From Sulfurimonas sp. (GTDB lineage: Bacteria; Campylobacterota; Campylobacteria; Campylobacterales; Sulfurimonadaceae): DNA of 15,301 bases. The DNA lies in NCBI GenBank assembly GCA_021648465.1, contig JAKISR010000047.1, positions 1 through 15,301 of the forward strand, written 5' to 3'. Of this stretch, positions 7,697 through 15,242 are shown one piece after another. Made by a program: the position numbers and the translations under genes. The first letter of the stretch is position 1; every line of letters begins with the position of its first letter. Below the pieces are notes generated by a model. That model did no database searches, was not told the origin of the DNA, and saw only the letters and a list, made by a program, of their open reading frames with translations.

Positions 7697-8410
7697 ATGA
7701 ACTCACACTTACAACAATTAATTGACCTATCACATGTAGATAAAGATATAGATGCTTTTGAACCTCAAATAGATGAAGCTAATTATAAATATGAAGCAGC
7801 ATTGGCTAAGAAAGAAAGTATCGATAGTGATATAGAAAACTTAACTAATGAGATTAAAGACGAGCAGATAAAAAAGCATAAAAATGAACTTCACTTGAGC
7901 GAACTTTCACAAAAACTAGAAGATAACTCTAGAAAAAGTGGTGAAATTAAGACTGAACGTGAAATGAAATCACTTCAACTTGAAGAAGAGATTGCAAAAG
8001 AGCAAGTAACTTTTGCAAATGAAGAGATTGCAAGACTTGAAAAAATTATTGAATTAAAAATTGAACAGGTTGAAGCAGCAAAAGTATCACTTAAAGAGTT
8101 AGATGCTAACTTAATTTCTGTAAAAGCAGAAGTTGATGAAAAACTTATTGTGATTAATAAGTCTCGTCAAGAGGTATTTATTAAAAAAGAAAAACTTGTT
8201 TCTGGAATGAATCAAAAAGGTTTAGCGTTTTATCAAAAAATTCGTAGATGGGCAAAAAATACTACTGTTGTAGCTGTACAAGAACAAGCTTGTATGGGTT
8301 GTCATATGATAATCAGCGATAAAATATATGCTGATGTTATAAAAGCTGAAGATATCACTACTTGTCCACATTGTGGTCGTATCCTTTATGTGGATAATAC
8401 ACAAGAGTAG
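7697..8410 (+). CDS. Coiled-coil C4-type zinc-ribbon protein (HP0958/FlgZ-like)
   Basis: These 237 residues form a long antiparallel-type coiled coil (about 15-170, rich in Glu/Lys/Leu/Ile) followed by a C4 zinc ribbon with C199-x2-C202 and C223-x2-C226. This is the architecture of H. pylori HP0958 (FlgZ). As I recall, that protein binds the flagellar sigma factor RpoN and stabilises it, and also binds flaA mRNA. The neighbours (Nif3-like before, waaA after) match the H. pylori order, supporting orthology, but conservation of the flagellar role here is inference. AAGGAG lies 5 bases before the ATG. The start of the next gene follows the stop by two bases. Confidence 0.88.
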   Translation: MNSHLQQLIDLSHVDKDIDAFEPQIDEANYKYEAALAKKESIDSDIENLTNEIKDEQIKKHKNELHLSELSQKLEDNSRKSGEIKTEREMKSLQLEEEIAKEQVTFANEEIARLEKIIELKIEQVEAAKVSLKELDANLISVKAEVDEKLIVINKSRQEVFIKKEKLVSGMNQKGLAFYQKIRRWAKNTTVVAVQEQACMGCHMIISDKIYADVIKAEDITTCPHCGRILYVDNTQE

Positions 8411-8412
8411 GC

Positions 8413-9579
8413 TTGAAGCCGTTTACACTTCTATATTTCATCGTAAGTATAATGCTATATATTGTAGCATTACCACTTTTGGTGTATCTCTCGTTTAAAC
8501 AAAAATACAAAGAATCAATCCCATCTCGTTTTTTTCTTTTTAATAATAAAAGATTCAATAAAGCTGATGGAGTTTGGTTTCATGTATGCTCACTTGGTGA
8601 AACAAGAGCATTAAAACCGGTTTTAGATCTTTTAAAAGATCAAGAGATAAAGATAACTACAATTACTCATACAGGACAGCTAGAAGCTAAGAAATATGAT
8701 GCAGAAGTGAGATATCTTCCTTATGAGATGTTAATTCCATTTTGGGTAAAAAAGCAAAAAATTCTTATAGTTTTAGAAGCAGAATTTTGGTTTATGCTTT
8801 TTGTGATTATGAAAGCGAAAGGAGCAAAAGTTGTTCTTTTAAATGCTCGTATATCTGAAAAAAGTGTAAAAAAATATCTGCAATTTGCTTGGTTTTACAG
8901 AAAACTACTTAAGTATGTAGATATTATTTATGCACAAAGTGAAGTTGATAAAAATCGTTTTTTAGCATTAGGTGCAAGAAATATTGAAGTTATTGGAAAT
9001 ATTAAATTAGCTGGTGAAATTACAAAAACAAAAGATTATGAAAAACCAAAGCAGGAACTAATTGTTGCAGGAAGTACTCACGATGGTGAAGAAGAGATGA
9101 TTCTCAAATCATTTGTAGAGTATAAAAAACAAAGTGATGCTTCTTTAATTATTGTTCCTAGGCATCCTGAAAGATTTGAAAAAGTTTATAAAATTATGCA
9201 GAGTTATGCAGAAAAAAATGGTTTAACTCTTAATAGATTTTCACAACAAAAAGATTTTAACTCAGATATGATTTTAGTAGATGCTATGGGTGAGTTAAAT
9301 AATATATATGCTATTAGTGATATAGCAATTATAGGTGGAGCATTTAAAGAGGGCATAGGCGGACATAATCCACTTGAACCTGCTCACTTTAGATGTAAAA
9401 TAATTACTGGAAAGCATTTTCACGACCAAAGAGAGCTTTTTAAATATGTTCATCATGTTCAATATATTGAGCCAAGTGAGATTCATAAAGCACTTAATAA
9501 ATCAAAAGAGTTACCATCGAGTAGAGTTGATGAAACAGTTGATTTAGAACCAATTATAAAAAAAATATTAGAAAGTTAA
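8413..9579 (+). CDS. waaA: 3-deoxy-D-manno-octulosonic acid (Kdo) transferase WaaA/KdtA
   Basis: WaaA (family GT30) transfers Kdo from CMP-Kdo to the lipid A precursor at the inner face of the cytoplasmic membrane, the step joining lipid A to LPS core or LOS. The 388 residues start with a membrane-anchoring hydrophobic segment (about 5-27). Next come the family's KYKESIPSRF, the CSLGE motif with the expected catalytic Glu at E63, AGSTHDGEEE (219-228), PRHPERF (249-255) and the CMP-Kdo-binding signature GGAFKEGIGGHNPLEPA (308-324). Length is slightly below the usual 400-430. The start is a TTG (KPF...) only two bases after the preceding stop, with a weak GAGTAGG as possible ribosome-binding site, so translation is probably coupled. 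An internal ATG at 8451 would cut into the anchor and is less likely. Confidence 0.95.
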   Translation: MKPFTLLYFIVSIMLYIVALPLLVYLSFKQKYKESIPSRFFLFNNKRFNKADGVWFHVCSLGETRALKPVLDLLKDQEIKITTITHTGQLEAKKYDAEVRYLPYEMLIPFWVKKQKILIVLEAEFWFMLFVIMKAKGAKVVLLNARISEKSVKKYLQFAWFYRKLLKYVDIIYAQSEVDKNRFLALGARNIEVIGNIKLAGEITKTKDYEKPKQELIVAGSTHDGEEEMILKSFVEYKKQSDASLIIVPRHPERFEKVYKIMQSYAEKNGLTLNRFSQQKDFNSDMILVDAMGELNNIYAISDIAIIGGAFKEGIGGHNPLEPAHFRCKIITGKHFHDQRELFKYVHHVQYIEPSEIHKALNKSKELPSSRVDETVDLEPIIKKILES

Positions 9580-9588
9580 GGAGTCATT

Positions 9589-10323
9589 TTGGCTACAGAA
9601 AAAGCGTATAAGATTTTAGCAATTCAAGAGGGTGTATCAAATTCTCAAGCAAAGTCGATGATCGATCGTGGTTTAGTTTATGTTGGAAATAAAAAGGTGA
9701 TGATTGCTCGTGGTGAGATTGATACTAAAACAATATTTAGAGTAAATAAAATTGAAAAAGCAAAACCAATTTTTGAAAATGATGATTTAATTGTTATAGA
9801 TAAACCAGCATATGTAAATTCAGACGAGATAGAAAGACAGTTTAAGCCAGCAGTGCTTTTGCATAGACTCGACCGTGAAACAAGTGGTGTTTTGATGCTT
9901 GTGAAAAATGATGAGTTTAGACAAAAAGCTATACAAGAATTTAAAAGAGATAGAGTCTATAAAGAGTATATTGCATGGGTTGAGGGTGTTATAAGTGAGC
10001 CTCATGATATAGATAAAGCAATTCTTACAACTAAAAAAAACAATCGTGCAACTTCAAATGTATCTAGTAAAGGTAAACCTGCAAGAACAGAAGTTACTCC
10101 CGATATTGTAAGTGGAAACAAAACTAAAGTTATTTGTATAATTCACCATGGAAGAACACATCAAATTAGAACTCACTTAAGATACATAAATCATCCAATT
10201 ATTGGCGATGAACAGTATGGAGGAAGACGAGCTAAGCGTGTTATGCTTCATGCTCATAAAGTGAGGCTTCTTGGTATGGAGTTTATCGCACCAGAACCAA
10301 AGATTTTTATAGATTTTCAATAA
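9589..10323 (+). CDS. RluA-family RNA pseudouridine synthase with S4 domain
   Basis: This 244-residue enzyme isomerises specific uridines in RNA to pseudouridine. Residues about 5-50 form an S4 RNA-binding domain (ILAIQEGVSNSQAKSMIDRGLVYV). The catalytic domain carries the family motif HRLDRETSG (92-100) with catalytic aspartate D95, and the second motif HGRTHQIRTHLR (187-198) followed by HPIIGDEQYG. All catalytic elements are intact. The start is TTG with GGAG 5 bases upstream, 9 bases after waaA. Which uridine it modifies cannot be told from the sequence. The position next to waaA matches, as I recall, HP0956-HP0957 in H. pylori. Confidence 0.93.
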   Translation: MATEKAYKILAIQEGVSNSQAKSMIDRGLVYVGNKKVMIARGEIDTKTIFRVNKIEKAKPIFENDDLIVIDKPAYVNSDEIERQFKPAVLLHRLDRETSGVLMLVKNDEFRQKAIQEFKRDRVYKEYIAWVEGVISEPHDIDKAILTTKKNNRATSNVSSKGKPARTEVTPDIVSGNKTKVICIIHHGRTHQIRTHLRYINHPIIGDEQYGGRRAKRVMLHAHKVRLLGMEFIAPEPKIFIDFQ

Positions 10324-12102
10324 ATGAAACTTCTTAATACTAAGGTGTTTTTTGGTCCAAATCCTTACGCACTTTCACCTATAGTAATTTATAATTTTAA
10401 GATTGATAAATCAACATGTTTACTTGCTAAAGAAATTTGCCTTAAAATTGTTAATAGTTTTCCAAAATACTTCACAACTATTAATCTTGATAATTTAGAG
10501 GTAAAAATATATATTGGAACAGTACTTTCTCGCTTAGCAAAATATCTTATAAATAATAATGGGTGGGTGCAAAATGCAGGAACTAAAAGCCTTTATGAGG
10601 GATTGTCTATATGGGTTGAATTTCATCATTTACAAGTGACAAATCAAGCAATAAAAATAGTATTAAATGTTTTCCAATTATTAATGAGAGGAAATAATTT
10701 AAATGATAAAAATATTCAAGCTTCAGTAAACTCTTTTAATCAATTTTGCAAAAAATTTCATTTTTCAACTACACCTTTTTTAAAAATAGTTCGTGATAAT
10801 AATATACCAATGTTAACATATTTGAGTAATAGTAATTATTGGCAATTTGGATGGGGTAAACAAAGTAGAGTATTTATGAAATCTTCATCAATGGAAGATA
10901 GTTATAATGGTGTCCAACACTCCATGAATAAAGCAACAAGTTTAGAAATATTGAGAGCTATAGGTGTACCTACTGCTAAATCAACTGTAATAAATACAGC
11001 AGAACAACTTAAAAAAGCAATAAACTTAATAAAATATCCGTGTGTTATAAAACCTATTAGAGGTACACAAGGAAATGGTATTACGGCGAATATACAAAAT
11101 TATGATGAACTTTTGATTGCTTATAAGTATGCTAAAGAATCTAATTTTGGAAGAAATCCTATTTTAGTTGAAGCATTTATTGAAGGAGATGATTATCGAA
11201 TTATGGTTGCAAATGGTAAGTTTTGTGGTGCAGTAAAGCGAAAATCTTCTTATGTTATAGGAACTGGTAAATTAACACTTAAAGAATTGATTCATAGCTT
11301 AAATGAGAGAAGAGCAAATTATGAGCTAAATCCTAATAAATTAAAGTTTATAATAATTGATGATTTTTTAATTACACACTTGACAAAACAGGTTATTTCT
11401 TTAGAGGATATCATTGAAAAAGATAAAATAATAACTTTAAGTAATATCGCAAATTATTCAACTGGTGGTATAGTAGAAGATGTAACAGCTTTAGTCCATC
11501 ATCAGGTTAAATATATGGCTGAATTAATTGCTTATACATCAGGGATAGCTACTTTAGGGGTTGATTACATTACAACAGATATTAGCAAACCTTATTCTAT
11601 GGTTTTTGGAGCTGTAACAGAGTATAACCATTATCCAGATTTAGCATTAGTGAATTTTTTGCCAAATCCCAAAAACACTTTAGAGAAAATATTAAATATT
11701 GGATCAGGACGAATTCCTTTAATTATAGCTGTTGTTAACAACTCTAAATTTTCTCAAGTTCAAAATTGGTGTAAGAAAAATTTTCAGCATCAAACAACGG
11801 GTTGGGTATGTGGGGAAAGTGTATATGTTGGTCAACTACCTCTAAGTCTCACTACTACTAACGGTTGGGAATCTGTTGAGATGTTGTTAAGAAATAAAAG
11901 AGTTGAAAATATATTAATAGTATGTAGTGATGAACAAATAATGCAAAAAGGACTACCAGTGGATAAAGCTGATTTTATTTATACTCATAATATTGATTTA
12001 GCTACTGAGTGGAATCAGGTTATTCAAAAATCTACATCAAACGTTAAAGATTTTGATGATATAGAAGATTTACTATCTAGCTTAAAGTTTTATCCATTTT
12101 GA
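10324..12102 (+). CDS. Cyanophycin synthetase-like ATP-grasp ligase with degenerate, shortened Mur-ligase domain
   Basis: This 592-residue relative of CphA, which builds cyanophycin (multi-L-arginyl-poly-L-aspartate), has three parts. The N-region opens with the CphA-like FFGPNPYALSPIVIYNF (9-25). The ATP-grasp domain (about 165-450) is well preserved: K243 in VIKP, the GTQGNG loop (247-252), VEAFIEGDDYR (282-292), ANYSTGGIVEDVT, GVDY with D414, and the metal pair E433/N435. Residues about 458-592 align with the start of a Mur ligase domain, but the P-loop GTNGKT has become VNNSKF (471-476) and the rest of the Mur domain is missing. Full CphA1 has about 870-900 residues. The EHxxE hydrolase motif of some CphA N-regions is not seen either (VEFHHLQ instead). 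It starts directly after the preceding stop and overlaps the GIY-YIG start. No cyanophycinase or isoaspartyl dipeptidase lies nearby. It may be a CphA2-like dipeptide polymerase or make another amide-linked product. Confidence 0.85.
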   Translation: MKLLNTKVFFGPNPYALSPIVIYNFKIDKSTCLLAKEICLKIVNSFPKYFTTINLDNLEVKIYIGTVLSRLAKYLINNNGWVQNAGTKSLYEGLSIWVEFHHLQVTNQAIKIVLNVFQLLMRGNNLNDKNIQASVNSFNQFCKKFHFSTTPFLKIVRDNNIPMLTYLSNSNYWQFGWGKQSRVFMKSSSMEDSYNGVQHSMNKATSLEILRAIGVPTAKSTVINTAEQLKKAINLIKYPCVIKPIRGTQGNGITANIQNYDELLIAYKYAKESNFGRNPILVEAFIEGDDYRIMVANGKFCGAVKRKSSYVIGTGKLTLKELIHSLNERRANYELNPNKLKFIIIDDFLITHLTKQVISLEDIIEKDKIITLSNIANYSTGGIVEDVTALVHHQVKYMAELIAYTSGIATLGVDYITTDISKPYSMVFGAVTEYNHYPDLALVNFLPNPKNTLEKILNIGSGRIPLIIAVVNNSKFSQVQNWCKKNFQHQTTGWVCGESVYVGQLPLSLTTTNGWESVEMLLRNKRVENILIVCSDEQIMQKGLPVDKADFIYTHNIDLATEWNQVIQKSTSNVKDFDDIEDLLSSLKFYPF

Positions 12103-12356
12103 ATAAATTTAAAAACAATTGGTTTATCTATATATTAAAATGTAGTGATGATACTCTTTATACAGGAATCACAATAGATTTAGATAGACGTTTAGATGAG
12201 CATAACAATTCTTCTAAAGGTGCTAAATATACTCGTATAAGAAGACCAGTAGAACTTATATATTCTGAAATGGTTGATAATAAAAGTTTGGCTTCAAAAA
12301 GAGAATATAAAATTAAAAAACTCTCAAGAGAGCAAAAACTAGAGCTAATTAAATGA
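12099..12356 (+). CDS. GIY-YIG nuclease-domain protein (YhbQ/UvrC-N type)
   Basis: This 85-residue single-domain GIY-YIG protein has the split motif FIYIL (9-13) and LYTGIT (20-25), catalytic-type arginine R30/R31 in DLDRRLDEHN, the GAKYTR stretch (41-46), and E69 in REYKIKKLSR. The length and motif set match the stand-alone YhbQ-like family, whose members are predicted nucleases with unsettled physiological roles. The TTG start overlaps the stop of the CphA-like gene by four bases and has no clear ribosome-binding site, so expression is presumably by translational coupling. No ATG occurs until residue 59, too late for a domain. The gene's end overlaps the following YaiI/DUF188 gene in an ATGATG context. 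Confidence 0.88.
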   Translation: MNKFKNNWFIYILKCSDDTLYTGITIDLDRRLDEHNNSSKGAKYTRIRRPVELIYSEMVDNKSLASKREYKIKKLSREQKLELIK

Positions 12357-12808
12357 TGAAATTATTTGTTGATGGTGATGCTTTTCCAAATTTACTAAAA
12401 CCAATTTTATTTAAACAAATTGAGCGTTTAAAAATTAAAACAGTAGTTGTGGCAAATAAAAAGATAAATATAGGTAAATCAGATTTAATAGAGTATCTTA
12501 TAGTTGAGCAAGGTGCCGATGAAGCCGATAATCACATAATTGAACTAGCAAATGAAGGTGACTTGATTATTACTGCTGATATACCACTCGCAGATAAAAT
12601 TATAAGTAAAAAAGCACATGCTATTGATCATAGAGGGGAACTTTATAGTATTGATAATATAAAGCAATATCTTGCCATGAGGAATTTGATGGAGAAAATT
12701 CGTGAGAGTGGAGAAATAACAAAAGGTCCAAAGCCGTTTGATAAAAAAGATGCAGAGTCATTTGCAAATCAGCTCAATGCATTTTTAACAAAGAATTATA
12801 AAAAATAA
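12353..12808 (+). CDS. YaiI/YqxD family protein (DUF188, PIN-like)
   Basis: This 151-residue member of the UPF0178/DUF188 family has the opening motif FVDGDAFPNLLKPIL (VDADACP in the standard form, so a Cys-to-Phe change). ADEADNHIIELANEGDLIITADIPLADKII and the AIDHRGELY motif follow, leading to the C-terminal KGPKPFDKKDAESFANQL. The acidic residues are typical of a PIN-like nuclease fold, but the family's activity has not been shown to my knowledge. Two adjacent ATGs (12353 and 12356) are possible starts. The second gives MKLFVDGD, which resembles homologues, and lies at the stop of the GIY-YIG gene. It is the last gene of the run before the ffh promoter. Confidence 0.88.
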   Translation: MMKLFVDGDAFPNLLKPILFKQIERLKIKTVVVANKKINIGKSDLIEYLIVEQGADEADNHIIELANEGDLIITADIPLADKIISKKAHAIDHRGELYSIDNIKQYLAMRNLMEKIRESGEITKGPKPFDKKDAESFANQLNAFLTKNYKK

Positions 12809-12810
12809 GC

Positions 12811-12816
12811 TATAAT
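12811..12816 (+). promoter_or_regulatory. ffh promoter, -10 box
   Basis: TATAAT preceded by TAAGC, three bases after the stop of the previous gene and 36 bases before the ffh ATG. This closely resembles the strong -10 of Campylobacterota sigma-70 promoters, which often lack a distinct -35. An AAGG ribosome-binding site (12841-12844) lies between it and the start codon. Confidence 0.6.
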
Positions 12817-12852
12817 TCGCGAAATTTTACATCAATTTAAAAGGTATTTTTT

Positions 12853-14199
12853 ATGTTTGATACATTAACAAGTTCATTTACAGCTGCAATAAAAAAGATT
12901 CGTACATTTGACGATGAAAAATCACTTACTAAAGCATTAAATGAGTTAAAAAAATCTCTTTTAAAAGCGGATGTTAATCATAAAGTTGTAAAAGAGTTAA
13001 TAGCAAGGGTACATACAGAAACTAAAGCAAATGGAATTGGTAAAGATCAATTTTTAGATGCACTTAGAGCTACTCTTTATGAATTACTAGAGATTGGTGG
13101 AAATAGAGGTTTTACTTTTGCACCAAACCCTCCAACAGTGATTTTAATGACAGGACTTCAAGGTTCAGGTAAAACAACTACAACTGGTAAATTAGCAAAT
13201 TATTTAAAAAATAAACAGAAAAAAGTTTTGGTAGTAGCAGCCGATTTACAACGTTTAGCGGCAGTTGAACAACTTCGTCAAATCACTGCCCAAATCGAAG
13301 TTGAGCTTTATGAAGATGAGAACACAAAAAATCCTGTAGAGGTTGTTAAAGCTGCAGTTGCTAAAGCTAAAGATGGTATTTATGATGTTGTTTTAATAGA
13401 TACAGCAGGTCGTTTAGCTATAGATGATAAACTAATGGATGAACTTAAAGCTGTAAAAAAAGCAGCAAAACCTGATGAGATATATTATGTAGCTGATTCA
13501 CTTACTGGTCAAGATGCTATCAGAACAGCTACTAGCTTTAAAGAAAAAATAGGAATTGATGGTGTAATTTTAAGTAAGTATGATGGAGATTCTAAAGGTG
13601 GTGTGGCATTAGGTCTTTCATCTCAAGTACAAGTTCCACTTCGTTTTATCGGTAGCGGTGAAAAAATGGAAGACTTAGAAGTATTTTTACCAGACCGCAT
13701 TGTTAATCGTCTAATGGGCTTTGGAGATATAGAGGGACTCGCTGAAAAAACAGCATCGGCTATAGATGAAAAACAGGCTAAAAGGCTTACACAAAAAATT
13801 AAAAAAGGTAAATTTAATTATAATGATTTCTTAGAGCAAATGGAATCAATGAAGAAAATGGGTAGTATGAAATCACTTATGGGGATGATTCCTGGAATGG
13901 GTAATATGAGTAAAGCTCTTAAAGACTTTGATATGGAAAACTCAGGTGAGCTTAAAAACATCAAATCAATGGTTTCATCTATGACTAAAAAAGAGAGAGA
14001 GAATCCAGATTTATTAAATAATTCTCGCAAACAAAGAATAGCCAAAGGTTGTGGACTTACTCAAGTTGAGATAAATAAAATGATTAAACAGTTTAAAAAT
14101 GCTGGAAAAATGGCTAAAAGATTTTCAGGTAAAAATGGGATGAAAGATTTACAAGCTATGATGGGACAAATGGGCGGAGCCGGAACTATTCCTCGCTAA
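12853..14199 (+). CDS. ffh: Signal recognition particle protein Ffh
   Basis: Ffh is the GTPase and signal-sequence-binding subunit of the bacterial SRP. With 4.5S RNA it delivers ribosomes making membrane proteins to the receptor FtsY. The 448 residues are of normal length. The N domain covers 1-85. The G domain has P-loop GLQGSGKT (101-108), DLQRLAAVEQ (131-140, where DxxRPAA is usual), DTAGR (183-187) and SKYDGDSKGG (241-250, where TKLDGDARGG is usual). The methionine-rich M domain runs from about 300 to 448, with many Met residues at 330-355 and 430-440 and the RNA-binding SRKQRIAKGCG helix (391-401). The gene has its own -10 box and AAGG ribosome-binding site 8 bases before the ATG. The stop codon coincides with the end of an insertion-sequence fragment on the other strand, so downstream partners expected in this phylum (rpsP and others) are displaced. 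Confidence 0.97.
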   Translation: MFDTLTSSFTAAIKKIRTFDDEKSLTKALNELKKSLLKADVNHKVVKELIARVHTETKANGIGKDQFLDALRATLYELLEIGGNRGFTFAPNPPTVILMTGLQGSGKTTTTGKLANYLKNKQKKVLVVAADLQRLAAVEQLRQITAQIEVELYEDENTKNPVEVVKAAVAKAKDGIYDVVLIDTAGRLAIDDKLMDELKAVKKAAKPDEIYYVADSLTGQDAIRTATSFKEKIGIDGVILSKYDGDSKGGVALGLSSQVQVPLRFIGSGEKMEDLEVFLPDRIVNRLMGFGDIEGLAEKTASAIDEKQAKRLTQKIKKGKFNYNDFLEQMESMKKMGSMKSLMGMIPGMGNMSKALKDFDMENSGELKNIKSMVSSMTKKERENPDLLNNSRKQRIAKGCGLTQVEINKMIKQFKNAGKMAKRFSGKNGMKDLQAMMGQMGGAGTIPR

Positions 14200-14422
14200 A
14201 AATCAAAAGAGCAATGCATTTGCTGCATTATCCAAGGTATAGATTTAGCATATTTAGCTGCTAATTGTTTCAGAGTTTGACGGTGTAAAAAGTATCCCTC
14301 GAAGATGATTTTTTGAAGTTGTTCTGGTCGCCTACTTGAGCTAAAAGAAGTTTTATACTTCTTCTTGAGCCTCTGTTTTGAGTGGAATTTGATTTGCAAT
14401 ATGGGCATATTTTAAAGCTTTT
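14196..14422 (-). pseudogene. Fragment of a zinc-ribbon transposase (IS256 variant Zn-binding-like)
   Basis: On the minus strand two frames together give a transposase N-terminus. In the frame ending near 14408-14390, KSFKICPYCKSNSTQNRG shows a CPxC half of a zinc ribbon. After a shift of frame, KYKTSF...RRPEQLQ (from about 14360) and FEGYFLHRQTLKQLAAKYAKSIPW (to about 14230) give the helix-turn-helix that follows it in such transposases. The reading stops with TAG at 14198-14196, right on the ffh stop codon, and no catalytic DDE part is present. So it is a frameshifted, 3'-truncated relic. The family name is tentative. It could belong to another group with the same Zn-ribbon/HTH start. Confidence 0.55.
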
Positions 14423-14460
14423 TTAGCGCAAAGCCTGCCCTTGGGATACAATCATTTGTA

Positions 14461-15092
14461 AAAAATCCTTTGTCTACTCCTACTATAGAGAGCTTTAGTG
14501 AATGTTTTATACACCCATTTTTTTAATTAAGTCAAAAAAACCAACTCTCAGTGGATAGCTGTAGATGCTAAAGCAATAAAAGGTACTAAGCAAAAAGAAA
14601 AAGATAAGAAATTGGCTTTCCTAGTTTCATTTTTTGCAAGTGATTCTAAAGAGATATTTATTGCTAGAAAAACAGCTTCAAAAAGTAATGAGATACCATT
14701 AGTTCAAGAGATGGTAGAAGAGTTTGCACTCAAAGATATGATTATTACCCTTGATGCACTCCATTGTCAAACAAAGACACCTAAGGCTATTAAAGATAGC
14801 GGTAATAACTATGTAATACAGGTGAAAGATAACCAAAAAAACTCTTGGAACAACATATTTTAAAAATAGTGACAAAATACCCATTGAAATATCTTTTTAT
14901 ATTTCAAGTAAGCAAATGACTGCAAAAGAATACAATATTGGTATTAAAGCTCACTGGACTGTTGAGTCTATGCATTATATAAAAGATGTGACATTCGGCG
15001 AAGACGCTTCACTTATACGTACTAAAAATGCTCTAACTAATTTCTCTATCATGAGAAATATTATGAATGTTCTCAGAAGAGAAAATATATAA
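14461..15092 (+). pseudogene. Decayed ISAs1-family (DDE) transposase
   Basis: Three frames carry successive pieces of an ISAs1-type transposase. Frame 1 (14461-14526) has LSTPTIESFSECF, resembling the conserved region before the first Asp, and ends in TAA. Frame 2 (14531-14863) has SQWIAVDAKAIKGT with the first catalytic Asp codon at 14564, the stretch ASKSNEIPLVQEMVEEF, and DALHCQ with the second Asp at 14753, ending at a stop after VKDNQKNSW. Frame 3 (about 14868-15092) has FYISSKQMTAKEY and HWTVESMHYIKDVTFGED with the catalytic Glu at 14964, ending RRENI. The three acidic residues survive, but the frame is broken at least twice. The usual stretch of roughly 60 residues between NQ...W and FYISS is missing. 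An internal TTG at 14612 is not a real start. Confidence 0.82.
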
Positions 15093-15121
15093 ATTTCCCT
15101 TAGGCAATCCGAATGATTGGC

Positions 15122-15150
15122 GGTAACATTAAGAGACTATGTTGCCTTTT
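15122..15150 (+). terminator. Terminator-like hairpin after the ISAs1 remnant
   Basis: GGTAACAT (15122-15129) can pair with ATGTTGCC (15139-15146), an 8-bp stem with one G-U pair around a 9-base loop. TTTT (15147-15150) follows directly, as in a rho-independent terminator. The T run is short. It may belong to the insertion sequence rather than to the host. Confidence 0.4.
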
Positions 15151-15221
15151 AGAATGAATCAGCCGTGATGGACTAATCCCCAATAATTCCATACCAAATT
15201 AGACAACAAGCTTGATTGCTC

Positions 15222-15227
15222 TATAAT
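15222..15227 (+). promoter_or_regulatory. Candidate -10 box near the right edge
   Basis: TATAAT at 15222-15227, with a poor -35-like TTAGAC 17 bases upstream (15199-15204). It lies downstream of both insertion-sequence remnants and points out of the window, so it could drive the next gene on the plus strand. That gene is not visible. Confidence 0.4.
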
Positions 15228-15242
15228 TAGGTACTTCAAAGC

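Noticed and set aside
8222..8558. Two overlapping minus-strand frames across the zinc-ribbon/waaA junction
   Set aside because: Both are antisense shadows of coding sequence with clear domain motifs, and no ribosome-binding site supports them.
14213..14229. Hairpin AATGCA/TGCATT after ffh as its terminator
   Set aside because: There is no T run after it on the plus strand, and it lies in transposase-derived sequence.
14612..14863. Stand-alone 83-residue gene starting at TTG 14612
   Set aside because: The same frame continues upstream with ISAs1 transposase motifs, so it is an internal piece of a broken transposase.
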